From a virus: 24,453 nucleotides of DNA. Below the pieces are notes generated by a model that ran no database searches, was not told the DNA's origin, and saw only the letters and a list, made by a program, of their open reading frames with translations. This document shows positions 12,842 through 21,982 of the stretch, piece after piece; positions within the stretch are counted from its first letter, which is position 1; each line of letters starts with the position of its first letter. The stretch spans positions 1 through 24,453 of the IMG/VR virus record IMGVR_UViG_3300010389_000131; one strand, written 5' to 3'. The position numbers and the translations under genes were made by a program.

Positions 12842-15640
12842 ATGGGTACTAGGATAGGTTCTTTGTTGGTACGGATGGGATTGGCTACCGATGAGAAGAG
12901 TTTCGATTCAGGTAAAAAAACCATCAATAAATTCTCAAGGTATAGTAATCGTCGGTCAAGTGCCATCTCAAAATCATTCATGCGGATGGGTGGTGCTATT
13001 ACAGGCGCATTTGCCATTGGTAGTGTTGTGAAAAATGCAGCGTCTACAATTGGCAATTTCGAGCAATCGGTAGCGAATCTATCAGCGATTACGGGCAAGT
13101 CGGCAAGTCAAATGTCGGTGTTTAGCGATGCAGCGAAGGAGATAGGTGGGAGGTCTGCATTCTCAGCTAGTCAGGTGGTCTTATTGCAAACGGAATTAGC
13201 GAAGTTAGGTTTTTCAGAAAAGGAGATTTTAAATAGTACGGAGGCGGTTGGTAATTTATCTATTGCATTGGGTACTGATGCAGCGAGTGCAGCAGCATTT
13301 GCAGGTGCTTCGTTGCGGTCGTTTGGTATTGATGCGAGTGACACGGAGTCGGTAATGGATTTACTTGCAAAGGCAACGACAAGGAGCGCACTTGACTTTG
13401 AGAAGCTGAATGTTGGTTTGTCGATTGTTGGTCCAGTTGCGAAGGCTGCAAACGTGGACATCGCTAGGACTACTTCTATCCTTGGGGTGTTAGCGGATAG
13501 GGGTCTTGATGCGTCAACGGCGGGGACTTCGTTAAGGAATATTTACTTAGAATTGGCAGCGTCGGGCATGACTTATGAAGAAGCCATGCAAGAGATAAAC
13601 CAAAGCCAAAACAAGCTAAATACCGCTAATGAGTTATTCGGTAAACGGGGAGCGACAACGGCGCTTATTTTAGCAGAGAATTCTACAGCGGTTGATACCT
13701 TAGATGAAAGTTTGCGAACGGCAAATGGTACATTGGAAACCATGACCGAAAAGCGATTAAATACGTTGCAGGGTAAGTTAACATTATTACAGTCATCATG
13801 GGAAAAGCTTGTTCTTTCAATTGAAAGTGGTGATGGTTTCTTTGCACAATCAGCAAATTCACTATTAGATTTTGCTGATTCAGTGATAACAGCAGTCACT
13901 CCTGTAAAAGACCTGACTAAGCAAGTACAAAAAGAGTACAATGTCTTCAATAGGATGGTTGGCGTTTTAAAAAATGTTGAATCTTCCGATTCATCCAGAG
14001 CCAGTGCGATTAAAAGGCTAAAATCTGATTACCCAGACTATATTAAAAATTTAGATTTAGAGAGTGCAACTCTAGAAGAATTAAATAAGATTCAGAAGGA
14101 ATATAACGACCAAGCAGCTAAAAAATATAAAGAAGCTAAAAAACAAACAGAACTAAATAGATTGCTCAAAGAACAAGCGGAATTGCAAGGGTATATTACT
14201 GATTTTGAGTTAGGTGAGTCAACGATATTGAATACTCTTGATGATTGGGGTTTTGAAAGTGCTTCGGAGGCAGTAGATATTTATAGAAATAAACTTGAAG
14301 AAGTTGAAAATCAAATACGAGCAATCAGAGAAGAACAAGTGCGATCAAATGGATTATCGCAGGAAACTATTGATAGGTTAAGTCGTAGTCATGAGAGTTT
14401 AGATGAGCAATTAAAAAAGCTAGGATTAAGCACAGATAAACAATCCAGTGCATTTATTTCACTCGGTGATCAATTAGAAAACCAGAAGAAAGTTGTAGAA
14501 GGTCTTGAAAAATCATTACTAGGCTTGGATGGTAGTTCGAGCGAGTATTATGAAACTGTCAGCGAGTTAAATAAAGAAAAGGCAATACTCAATGAGTTAA
14601 CAAAAAAATCAAAAGGCAATGTAGAAAAATTAGCTAAGCCCTACAAAAATCTCTCATCTCGTATATCTGAATCTAACTCGCTGATTAAACAACTTACCGA
14701 AGAATACATTTTAAGTGGATCCACAGATAGCGCAAAATTAAGTGCTATTCAAAATGAGATTGAAAAGCGTGACAACCTGAATAATATTTACACCGCTTCC
14801 ATCAACTTACAAAAACGTTTAGAAGAAGCAAGCGACAGTACTATTGAATCGCTGCAAAATGCGCTGAACTTAAAAGATAGGATTTTTAGCGGTGGCGTTG
14901 AACCTTTGGATGCGTTACCTACTAGCACCCCGTCGGCATTACAAAGTACAAGCACATCTTCGCTATTATCGGGTGAAAGTGGCGGTAGTGCATTGCAAGC
15001 TCCTGGGCTTGAAGTTGGAGCAGGTATTGCTGAATCATCACCAAACGAAGGCATGATAGCAGAAATTTTGGGAATAGAGAGCGCATACGCTTCTTTAAAT
15101 GAAGAAATAGCCAAGAATTATGAACTATTGGCAAAGGGTAATGAATTGACACCAGAGCAGAGGGAAGCAGCAAAGGAAGCAATAGAATTGGCAGAAGCAC
15201 AGAAAAAAGCCGAAATAGAAAAAGGACTGGCTTCTATACAGAGTGCTAGTGATGCGGTTAATGCTGCTAGGCAGTTTGTAAAAGCAAAACTTTCTGAATT
15301 TATAGCAGCCCAATTAGTTAGTTTGGCATCCGCAGGGCCGTTAGGTCTTTTGGCAGCAGGTGCGATTGTGGGTACAGCTAACAGCTTATTCGATAAATTT
15401 ATTCCAAAACTAGCGAATGGGGGTATTATTGACAGCCCTACATTCGCCATGCTAGGTGAATACCCGGGGGCGAAGAATAACGTTGAGATTGCCACACCAG
15501 AGAAGCTATTGCGTAAGATAGTTCGTGAAGAAGGCGGTGGAATGGGTGGACGCCTTAATATAAATATCAATGCTATTGCACAAGGTGATGATTTGAGGTA
15601 TGTGGTCAACCGTGCGGAATTTCAAAACGGAAGAGTATGA
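12842..15640 (+). CDS. Tail tape measure protein
   Basis: A 932-residue protein, one of the longest in the window. The N-terminal third matches the TP901-type tape measure core: FEQSVANLSAITGKS, FSDAAKEIGGRSAFSASQVV, the GTDAASAAAFAGASLRSFGID segment, ARTTSILGVLADRGLDASTAGTSLRN and TMTEKRLNTLQGKLTLLQSSWEKL. The middle (about 380-700) is long coiled coil. A hydrophobic stretch near residue 825-850 (ASAGPLGLLAAGAIVG) may enter the membrane during DNA ejection. The end has the usual LANGGIIDSPTFAMLGEYPGAKNNVEIATPEK signature. By the usual 0.15 nm per residue this implies a tail of about 140 nm (inference). The stop overlaps the next ATG. Confidence 0.95.
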   Translation: MGTRIGSLLVRMGLATDEKSFDSGKKTINKFSRYSNRRSSAISKSFMRMGGAITGAFAIGSVVKNAASTIGNFEQSVANLSAITGKSASQMSVFSDAAKEIGGRSAFSASQVVLLQTELAKLGFSEKEILNSTEAVGNLSIALGTDAASAAAFAGASLRSFGIDASDTESVMDLLAKATTRSALDFEKLNVGLSIVGPVAKAANVDIARTTSILGVLADRGLDASTAGTSLRNIYLELAASGMTYEEAMQEINQSQNKLNTANELFGKRGATTALILAENSTAVDTLDESLRTANGTLETMTEKRLNTLQGKLTLLQSSWEKLVLSIESGDGFFAQSANSLLDFADSVITAVTPVKDLTKQVQKEYNVFNRMVGVLKNVESSDSSRASAIKRLKSDYPDYIKNLDLESATLEELNKIQKEYNDQAAKKYKEAKKQTELNRLLKEQAELQGYITDFELGESTILNTLDDWGFESASEAVDIYRNKLEEVENQIRAIREEQVRSNGLSQETIDRLSRSHESLDEQLKKLGLSTDKQSSAFISLGDQLENQKKVVEGLEKSLLGLDGSSSEYYETVSELNKEKAILNELTKKSKGNVEKLAKPYKNLSSRISESNSLIKQLTEEYILSGSTDSAKLSAIQNEIEKRDNLNNIYTASINLQKRLEEASDSTIESLQNALNLKDRIFSGGVEPLDALPTSTPSALQSTSTSSLLSGESGGSALQAPGLEVGAGIAESSPNEGMIAEILGIESAYASLNEEIAKNYELLAKGNELTPEQREAAKEAIELAEAQKKAEIEKGLASIQSASDAVNAARQFVKAKLSEFIAAQLVSLASAGPLGLLAAGAIVGTANSLFDKFIPKLANGGIIDSPTFAMLGEYPGAKNNVEIATPEKLLRKIVREEGGGMGGRLNININAIAQGDDLRYVVNRAEFQNGRV

Positions 15641-18060
15641 GTACAGTAGTTTTGACATTTAGCACCTGGACAACAAGGCAGACACCGCAAGTATTAGAAA
15701 TTATTGATATAAATAATCAGACTTTCACCAATGATACGCATGTAGGTATAAAAAATACCCTATCCATAACGCAAGGGGCTAACGACACTAACCCTTTTGA
15801 AAGATACCATACATCAAGATTGACGTATTCATTCAGATTAACCAATAGTGATTTGGTTACGTTTTATGAAAACTTAGTCAGCGGTGAAGAGGGGCGTTAT
15901 TTTGTGAAGTATTATTTCGATGGTCAAGTAGAATTTATTGGTGTTATTCTTCCAGATGTTGGAGGTGTGGAATTAGACCAAAATAACCCAGTATTAACAA
16001 TTACGGCGGTTGACATTCTTGCAGACATAAAGGGACGTGCATTGTCAGGTACTACAATAGGTACAGGTAGCGGATTGGGAGAATATCCATCAATAAGAAA
16101 TATAACACTTGCACTATCTAATAGTGCAATTTATGACTTGTATGATACCGATGACATTGTAATATCTTCTGCCGTGCCTATTTATGCAGCAGGCATGGAC
16201 ACTGATAATGGGGCAGGGAGGGAGTACGATTCTATGTCACAATTGGCGGTGCAAGATTTTATATGGCGTAAAAGAGATGAGATAGATGATGATTATGAAT
16301 ATGAAGATTGCGATAAATTAATTATTGACTATCTCAATGTCGTTAATGGAAGAATATACACCGCAAAGGGGAGAATAGTAATTGAGAATATTTATGTCAG
16401 GTCTACCGACGGCCCAATCAAGTATTTCAATTATACCAAATTTGAAGCTGAAACCGCAAGTAAAACCAAAGGGACTTTTGTTCATACGGCATTTGACAAG
16501 AAATTGTACAATATTGTTTCCTTGGGTGGAGGTAATACAACAAAGGCGGTTAATAAAATTCCCGTGCATCGACACCTGCCACCAGCGAGGGCAGCGCACT
16601 TGGTGAAATCGGGTTATGATTATGTCAATGTATTAAAAAATAGAGATGTAATTATTAACGGTCTTGTAGGTACTCCAGTGACCACTTGGGGCGGTAGTTA
16701 TGGGATTGAAAGGAGGCTCACAACGGTCAATGAAATAGGCGATAATAGATTGATTATTGACGTAGTGGTAGAGGCTTATGTAGATGGTACGGGCATTGAC
16801 TCTTCGTTAATTCGTCAAGATTATGTAATTGAATGCGATTGGGTGCTAAGGATTGAAGATGAGTATCTAAATAATAAGAATAATGTAGTAACATTATCGA
16901 CACAATTTGAGAGTGTGGCAATGATGGAAGACTTGCCATGGGCAAATGACCCAGCTACGGTGCTGACAATTCGGAACACTTCAACTATCCCCGTGAAAGG
17001 TCACGTTGACCAGGGGGTTTTTGACCAAAAGAAAATCCAAAAAATAAGGCTTATTTCGGAAGCCTTGCCTAGAACTGGAGACTTTTTCTTCGAGATTGAC
17101 GATATACGAATACTTGTACCCGTTACGCTAACGACAGCAAATCTGCCCAATGGAGCAAAAATAAATTACAGATTCTTACAAGCATCGAAAATTGGCTTTG
17201 GTGAGCAAATAGAAGCCGTATATGATGAGAGTGAAAAGGTGACCGTAAAAAGGTTGTCAAGTGCTAGAAATCGACACATCTATGAGTTGGAAACTAGGTT
17301 GATTGACTATGATGATAATCCAAATGATCCTAGAGCATTAATACTACCTTATAAGTACCCATTTGAAAATGTAGGATTAACCGATTGGACAGATAACACA
17401 TTGGGTGTTACAGATAAAATTGATGAGATAATCTTATCGCAAGTCATTAGCATGACACGGAATCCACCGAGGCTGATTGACGTGGAAGCTAACACATATA
17501 TTGATTTTTCTAATAGGTATCGACATAAGTATAGATTAACGAACGATTATTACATATGTATGCCCGTGCGACGCACATTCAATGCAGATAGGGAAACAAC
17601 CAACTTGACGGCATTAGTAATGAATACCGACGGAGCAGCAGGGGTGCAGACTACATTCACCACCGACAAGGGTTTGACAGGGCTTGCAATTGATGCAAAT
17701 ACATTCCAATTGTTGAACGGTCCAGACGGGGGTAATTTCCAAAATACGGAAGGCAACATTTACCCACTATATTTTGAAGATGACAATTTTACGGGCGATG
17801 AATTAACTGTAACAGAAATCATTTTACCTGACCCTGCAAATATCACCGAAGAGATACGAAAAAAAATTATGGTAGTAGTGGGTGGTATCGAATATAGGTT
17901 AGTAGATGCGATAAGTAGCAACCCAAGATTAGCAGCAAGGCAAGTGACAACAATAACGGCATCGGGGCAGAATAAGTTAAAGTTTGGCAGGACATTATCA
18001 AATCAAGATGTATCCGTGCGTCAATTTTCGGCATACAGTGCAAGTGGCACAACATCATAA
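15637..18060 (+). CDS. Tail-tip/baseplate protein (putative)
   Basis: An 807-residue protein translated from an ATGA overlap with the tape measure gene. In siphophages this position holds the distal tail or tail-associated baseplate protein that closes the tube and carries fibres. The sequence fits such a role: residues 1-130 are beta-rich and strand-like (RLTYSFRLTNSDLVTFYENL, RYFVKYYFDGQVEFIGVILP), then a hub-like alpha/beta section (LTITAVDILADIKGRAL onwards), then a long beta-rich C-terminal part. No enzymatic motif or transmembrane segment is seen. I do not recognise the exact family, so the label rests mainly on order, size and secondary-structure pattern. Confidence 0.62.
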   Translation: MSTVVLTFSTWTTRQTPQVLEIIDINNQTFTNDTHVGIKNTLSITQGANDTNPFERYHTSRLTYSFRLTNSDLVTFYENLVSGEEGRYFVKYYFDGQVEFIGVILPDVGGVELDQNNPVLTITAVDILADIKGRALSGTTIGTGSGLGEYPSIRNITLALSNSAIYDLYDTDDIVISSAVPIYAAGMDTDNGAGREYDSMSQLAVQDFIWRKRDEIDDDYEYEDCDKLIIDYLNVVNGRIYTAKGRIVIENIYVRSTDGPIKYFNYTKFEAETASKTKGTFVHTAFDKKLYNIVSLGGGNTTKAVNKIPVHRHLPPARAAHLVKSGYDYVNVLKNRDVIINGLVGTPVTTWGGSYGIERRLTTVNEIGDNRLIIDVVVEAYVDGTGIDSSLIRQDYVIECDWVLRIEDEYLNNKNNVVTLSTQFESVAMMEDLPWANDPATVLTIRNTSTIPVKGHVDQGVFDQKKIQKIRLISEALPRTGDFFFEIDDIRILVPVTLTTANLPNGAKINYRFLQASKIGFGEQIEAVYDESEKVTVKRLSSARNRHIYELETRLIDYDDNPNDPRALILPYKYPFENVGLTDWTDNTLGVTDKIDEIILSQVISMTRNPPRLIDVEANTYIDFSNRYRHKYRLTNDYYICMPVRRTFNADRETTNLTALVMNTDGAAGVQTTFTTDKGLTGLAIDANTFQLLNGPDGGNFQNTEGNIYPLYFEDDNFTGDELTVTEIILPDPANITEEIRKKIMVVVGGIEYRLVDAISSNPRLAARQVTTITASGQNKLKFGRTLSNQDVSVRQFSAYSASGTTS

Positions 18061-18087
18061 ACCATTGAATTAAAATACTCATTTAAG

Positions 18088-18327
18088 ATGACAGCGCAGC
18101 AAGTACAAAATACATTTTTAGAATTAGCAAAAACGCAAGGACTTCCATTTATACTGTTATGTATAGCTGTATATTGGTTTAATGATAAGGTCGAAAAATT
18201 GGAAGTTAAGCAGGAATCATGCAATAAGGAATTAATGGAATACTACGAAAAAGACCATTTGGAGATGGTTAAGGCGATTGACCGCAATACTAAAGCGATT
18301 AATAAAGTTTTAAATGATAACAAATAA
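18088..18327 (+). CDS. BhlA/UviB-like holin candidate
   Basis: A 79-residue protein with one N-terminal membrane segment (about residues 19-32, PFILLCIAVYWF) followed by a charged coiled coil (KVEKLEVKQESCNKELMEYYEKDH) ending in basic residues. The short lead QNTFLELAKTQG, the single membrane helix and the downstream helix repeat the layout of BhlA/UviB-type holin-like peptides. Holins permeabilise the inner membrane so that the endolysin can act. The endolysin gene lies 3 kb downstream after the fibre gene, so the lysis genes are not adjacent. The stop touches the next start codon. Another small membrane protein role is possible. Confidence 0.55.
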   Translation: MTAQQVQNTFLELAKTQGLPFILLCIAVYWFNDKVEKLEVKQESCNKELMEYYEKDHLEMVKAIDRNTKAINKVLNDNK

Positions 18328-20844
18328 ATGAAAAAACAAATATGGCTTTTTATCACTCTATTGCCTTGCTTTATTTATGGACAAGGCATACCGCTCTACA
18401 TGATAGAGAATGCACCAAGCAGCGACCATATCATCCAAATGGCTGCCGATAGTGTCGGGGGTGCCTGGGTGCATAAGGATAGTTTGGGATTGCAAATTGA
18501 TAGTGTTACGACAACTGGTGATACGATTTCTATTTATTCTGGAGGGGGGATATTTAAGGTGGCAGATAATAAACTTATTGACGGGGTGGCGCTTCCCGAC
18601 TTTGGTTTCCCAACACAGTATTATATAAAATTTAAAGATAGGAATGATCTCATTTATGACACTCCTTCAGTCAATTTGGGGTCTTTTGAATTGTCCTATG
18701 ATGATGCATCTAATCAATGGAATTTTAGCAGATTTAATAGCACAAGTGTTTTTAATTGGGATGACAGAAAAACCCAATCTTATGTTATAAATGATACGTT
18801 AACTATTATCCAGCCATTGAGCAGTAGGAGCTCTGAAGGGTTTACGGGGTTAGATACCTTAACTTTTGTGGGTGGTGGTGCCACAGATACGCTACTGATT
18901 AGAAATATAGTAAGCGATAGCATTGCAGCTATTGATACCAACGATGTCACGGGATTGCTTGATTTTGTAACTAACAACTCATCAGGTGGTTCAGCAGATG
19001 GTGTAGTATCAGATATGCAATTAGTAGGTACAGATTTAACAGTTACTGGGTCAAATGGTGGTTTTAATGGAACAGTAGATTTGTCTAGTTTATCAGGAAG
19101 TGCCACCGACACGGCACTGATTAGAAGCATTGTAAGCGATAGTGTTTTGTGGTCTACCAATGTAGATGGAGATGCGTACATCAATGAAGCTGTAGGAATT
19201 TTTAATACCGACCCTTTTTATCCCTTGCAAGTAGGCAAAAATCCTGCATTTTCAGCAGGTTCGAGTATTGCAATCATTGGTGACGGGGCAAATGGTATGG
19301 TCATCAAGGAATCAACAGCATCCAATCCCTATTCGGCTGCCTTCTTTGGACCTGTGAAGTTTTGGAATGGTTCAGAAGGAGGAGGGGCATTGATTAATGC
19401 GAATGATGATGCAGGTACAGCAGGGCAAGTATTGACCAGTCAAGGTGAAGCGTCAACGTTTACTTGGGAAACCATTGATACCAATACGGTAGTTGGCTTG
19501 GGTCCTTTTGTAAGTAATAATGCGCCTAGTCAATTATGGACAGAATCGGGTGCGAATGTTTATCGAAGTTCGGGGAATGTAGGGATAGGCACAACAAACC
19601 CAACAACACCTTTATATGTACTTGGTACTAGCCTACTAAATGGCAGAACAATAATGCTTGATTGGTTAGATTTAAGGTCATATTTAGAAGTTGATGGAAC
19701 TATTACTGTCAAAGAGCCATCAACAGGTAACATTCTTACGGCTTCAGCAAATAATATTACAAGAACAACCATAGATTATAGAGGTCAACAATCGTGGAAT
19801 ATTTCAAGTGGGTCAGCAGAAGTGGGTAAAATTGGTTATGCTACACCAGCTGGTTATCCTGGGATCGTATTATGGACTGGCGCATCTTACGATCTCAATA
19901 GATTTGATATAGTCAATCGTGCTAATCACTTTACACTTGGGTATAGTACAAATACTGATGCAATAGGTATTTATCAGACAGGGAACGTCGGAATAGATAA
20001 ATCAAATCCTCTTGCAAAACTTCATATAGGGGGGGATTTACGGATTGACGACTACACAGGAGGCACACCAACGGGGTTGCTCGCCAAAGATGCAACAGGG
20101 CAGATAGTAGATGCCGATGCAAATTTAATAGCCAACACCCAATTATGGACTGAATCGGGGGCGGATGTTTATCGAAGTTCAGGCAACGTAGGCATAGGCA
20201 CAGCAACACCAAGTGCTGACCTTGATTTAATAGGCAATGCCGAAATAAATGGTAACGCTACAATAACCGACAGCCTTAATGTCATAGGATCGATCAGGGT
20301 TCACTCTTCATTGTATGATGTAAATAACAGTAAAGGGTCTGATGGTCAGCTTGCATTGAATGCAGAAATACCAGGGTCTTCCGATGGTTTTGTTTGGACA
20401 GATCAAGACCAAGCATTAGTTAGCACCCACTATGCAACATTGTATGATGCATCTGCTACTTTGTCGAGCGTAGGCACATCTTATACCGTTGTGAACTTTG
20501 ATGATGCCGTAGCAATCCAACATGGTAGTTCAGCAGACGCAAACGCAGCAAACGAAAGAATTGATATTGATAGGACAGGATGGTATGAAGTAGACTATAA
20601 TATTAGTTTTTCAACAAATACAAGTGCGGAATTTCAAATAGCCGTTATTGATGGTTCGGGTGCTGTTATATGTGGGCTTCAAAATGATTATGTAAATAGT
20701 AGTAATGATTTTGGAAATGTCAGTACAAGTAATATAGCCAATTTGCTAGATACCGATAATTTGAGATTAGCGATAAAAACAAGTAGCGGAACAGCTAATT
20801 TAGCAGACATTAACGCAACTTTAAAAATTAGACGAATTAGATAA
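18328..20844 (+). CDS. Modular tail fibre / receptor-binding protein with signal peptide
   Basis: An 838-residue protein. Residues 1-18 form a standard signal peptide (KK, then a hydrophobic core ending IYG) with Gln next, as Bacteroidetes type I signal peptidase substrates prefer. The body has repeated modules: ATDTxLIRxIVSDS at about 185 and 259, and QLWTESGAxVYRSSGNVGIGT at 402 and 605, with a related GNVGIDKSNP at about 552. Such GNVGIGTxxP repeats occur in fibre and surface proteins of Bacteroidetes and their phages and suggest a trimeric beta-helical shaft. Residues from about 702 (YATLYDASATLSSVGTSY to the end) look like a C1q/TNF-type jelly roll that would form the receptor-binding tip. 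Position after the tail-tip gene supports the fibre role. A signal peptide is unusual for a virion protein. Confidence 0.75.
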   Translation: MKKQIWLFITLLPCFIYGQGIPLYMIENAPSSDHIIQMAADSVGGAWVHKDSLGLQIDSVTTTGDTISIYSGGGIFKVADNKLIDGVALPDFGFPTQYYIKFKDRNDLIYDTPSVNLGSFELSYDDASNQWNFSRFNSTSVFNWDDRKTQSYVINDTLTIIQPLSSRSSEGFTGLDTLTFVGGGATDTLLIRNIVSDSIAAIDTNDVTGLLDFVTNNSSGGSADGVVSDMQLVGTDLTVTGSNGGFNGTVDLSSLSGSATDTALIRSIVSDSVLWSTNVDGDAYINEAVGIFNTDPFYPLQVGKNPAFSAGSSIAIIGDGANGMVIKESTASNPYSAAFFGPVKFWNGSEGGGALINANDDAGTAGQVLTSQGEASTFTWETIDTNTVVGLGPFVSNNAPSQLWTESGANVYRSSGNVGIGTTNPTTPLYVLGTSLLNGRTIMLDWLDLRSYLEVDGTITVKEPSTGNILTASANNITRTTIDYRGQQSWNISSGSAEVGKIGYATPAGYPGIVLWTGASYDLNRFDIVNRANHFTLGYSTNTDAIGIYQTGNVGIDKSNPLAKLHIGGDLRIDDYTGGTPTGLLAKDATGQIVDADANLIANTQLWTESGADVYRSSGNVGIGTATPSADLDLIGNAEINGNATITDSLNVIGSIRVHSSLYDVNNSKGSDGQLALNAEIPGSSDGFVWTDQDQALVSTHYATLYDASATLSSVGTSYTVVNFDDAVAIQHGSSADANAANERIDIDRTGWYEVDYNISFSTNTSAEFQIAVIDGSGAVICGLQNDYVNSSNDFGNVSTSNIANLLDTDNLRLAIKTSSGTANLADINATLKIRRIR
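18880..18924 (+). repeat. Fibre module repeat A, copy 1
   Basis: This 45-bp in-frame unit encodes ATDTLLIRNIVSDSI. The second copy is at 19102-19146. Confidence 0.75.
19102..19146 (+). repeat. Fibre module repeat A, copy 2
   Basis: This copy encodes ATDTALIRSIVSDSV, differing from copy 1 at three residues. It lies 222 bp downstream, so copies are separated by whole codons. Confidence 0.75.
19531..19600 (+). repeat. Fibre module repeat B, copy 1
   Basis: Encodes the QLWTESGANVYRSSGNVGIG module. It is followed by TTNPTTPLYV, a hinge into the next beta segment. Confidence 0.8.
20140..20209 (+). repeat. Fibre module repeat B, copy 2
   Basis: Encodes the near-identical QLWTESGADVYRSSGNVGIG module 609 bp after copy 1. 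The DNA is also closely similar, which points to recent duplication or exchange. Confidence 0.8.
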
Positions 20845-20861
20845 CCATAAAATATAAAAAA

Positions 20862-21233
20862 ATGAGCAACATTGAAAACATTAAAAAAGCATTCACTAGT
20901 GTTATCGGAATAAGCAAGGATATTGTCCCTTTATTCGATGACGGCAAAATCAGCAGAACGGAATTATTCAGCTTACTATTTATCGCACCGAAAATCCCAG
21001 CGGTAGTGGAAAACGCAAAAGCCAGCTTAAGCGAGTTTAAGCGATTAAAACCAGCAGATGCAGAATTGGTAGTAGTGCACATTAAAGAGGTTTTAGACCT
21101 TGAGAATGACGACTTAGAAGCAAAAATTGAAAAGGCAATTGATTTGATTGCAGAGGGGTATTCTCTTGTGATTGCATTAATCGCATTTGGGAAAGATGTG
21201 AGCGATTTTAGCAAATCTCTGAAAGTAGCCTAG
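20862..21233 (+). CDS. Hypothetical protein between fibre and endolysin
   Basis: A 123-residue mainly helical protein. Two moderately hydrophobic helices are visible, LFSLLFIAPKIPAVVENA (about 37-54) and GYSLVIALIAFG (about 102-113), separated by charged helices (ELVVVHIKEVLDLENDD, EAKIEKAIDLIAEG). A membrane-associated lysis or structural role would suit its place between fibre and endolysin, but no family is recognised. It has an A-rich leader and ends just before a hairpin. Confidence 0.7.
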   Translation: MSNIENIKKAFTSVIGISKDIVPLFDDGKISRTELFSLLFIAPKIPAVVENAKASLSEFKRLKPADAELVVVHIKEVLDLENDDLEAKIEKAIDLIAEGYSLVIALIAFGKDVSDFSKSLKVA

Positions 21234-21261
21234 TTTTTTTAGTCACGACCATGTTTCTAAA

Positions 21262-21289
21262 GCCACGGGTGAAATCCTTTGCCCGTGGC
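21262..21289 (+). terminator. Hairpin, probable terminator
   Basis: GCCACGGG (21262-21269) pairs perfectly with CCCGTGGC (21282-21289). Only a short T-run follows, so it is a weaker terminator candidate or an mRNA-stabilising stem between the unknown gene and the endolysin. Confidence 0.6.
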
Positions 21290-21307
21290 ACTTTACAATC
21301 TTGATTT

Positions 21308-21769
21308 ATGATGACACAAGAAGAAGTATTTGTAAAATATGGAAGCCCTGGAGATTGGTCATATATGGTCGATTGCGTGACACCTTACCCACAAGTTATA
21401 GCATGGGATCAAGGCACGGTTATCAATAAATTTAAGTGCCACAAAAAAATAAAAGAGAACCTAGATAACGTATTTTGTGAACTGCTACAATACTATGGAT
21501 TAGAGGAACTCCAACGGTTAGAAATTGATTTATTCGGGGGATGTTACAACTTCCGAAAGATGCGTGGGGGTAACAAATGGAGTAGGCACTCTTGGGCGAT
21601 TGCGATAGACTTGAACCCTGCTAAAAATGGGTTAAGAACGAAAGCACCAAAAGCACAATTCAGTAAACGTGAGTTCATGCCAATGATGGATATTTTCTAT
21701 GATAATAATTTTATAAATTACGGAATAGAAAAAGGGTACGATTGGATGCACTTTGAAATAAAAAATTAA
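21308..21769 (+). CDS. Endolysin, M15-family peptidase
   Basis: A 153-residue zinc peptidase of the M15 (D-Ala-D-Ala carboxypeptidase / L-Ala-D-Glu endopeptidase) group. The metal-binding motif S92-x-H94-x-x-x-A-I-D101 and the C-terminal W146-x-H148-F-E150 are all present, preceded by GCYNFRKMRGGNKW. It should cut peptidoglycan cross-links at the end of infection. There is no signal peptide or membrane segment, so it would need a holin to reach the cell wall. The start could be either of two adjacent ATGs (21308, 21311). Four bases separate it from the next gene. Confidence 0.9.
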   Translation: MMTQEEVFVKYGSPGDWSYMVDCVTPYPQVIAWDQGTVINKFKCHKKIKENLDNVFCELLQYYGLEELQRLEIDLFGGCYNFRKMRGGNKWSRHSWAIAIDLNPAKNGLRTKAPKAQFSKREFMPMMDIFYDNNFINYGIEKGYDWMHFEIKN

Positions 21770-21773
21770 CGAA

Positions 21774-21980
21774 ATGAAAAACAAATCATTGAAAGTAGGT
21801 GATTATATCAAATTGGAAGATACTGGGCAAATATGTAAGATTACAGCAATTGATCCAGAGAATAAGCCTATAGCGCAAGATGTCAATACTAAAAAAATAG
21901 TTGATATAGTTGACAAAGCCTATAAAATTGTTTCATTTTTAAGGGTTGTAGTTACTTTATTTTTGCGGTTATTTGTGTAG
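21774..21980 (+). CDS. Small hypothetical protein, last plus-strand gene
   Basis: A 68-residue protein. The first 40 residues look like a small beta-barrel (LKVGDYIKLEDTGQICKITAIDPENKPIAQ), while the C-terminus (YKIVSFLRVVVTLFLRLFV) is hydrophobic and basic. The latter is encoded in DNA that also contains a -7-like element, so the ORF may have been lengthened by the element that follows. Immediately after the stop are two attC-like palindromes. No family is recognised. Confidence 0.6.
   Translation: MKNKSLKVGDYIKLEDTGQICKITAIDPENKPIAQDVNTKKIVDIVDKAYKIVSFLRVVVTLFLRLFV
21958..21965 (+). promoter_or_regulatory. Possible -7 element before the palindromes
   Basis: TATTTTTG is a perfect match to TAnnTTTG, inside the end of the small ORF and about 20 bases before the palindromes. 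No properly spaced -33 element is seen. If active it would transcribe the palindromes as a short RNA. Confidence 0.25.
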
Positions 21981-21982
21981 TG

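Noticed and set aside
15118-15609. 163-codon minus-strand ORF inside the tape measure gene
   Set aside because: Antisense shadow; its Ala/Ser/Pro composition mirrors the tape measure codons.
18780-19184. 134-codon minus-strand ORF inside the fibre gene
   Set aside because: Antisense to repeated fibre modules; composition is that of a shadow frame.
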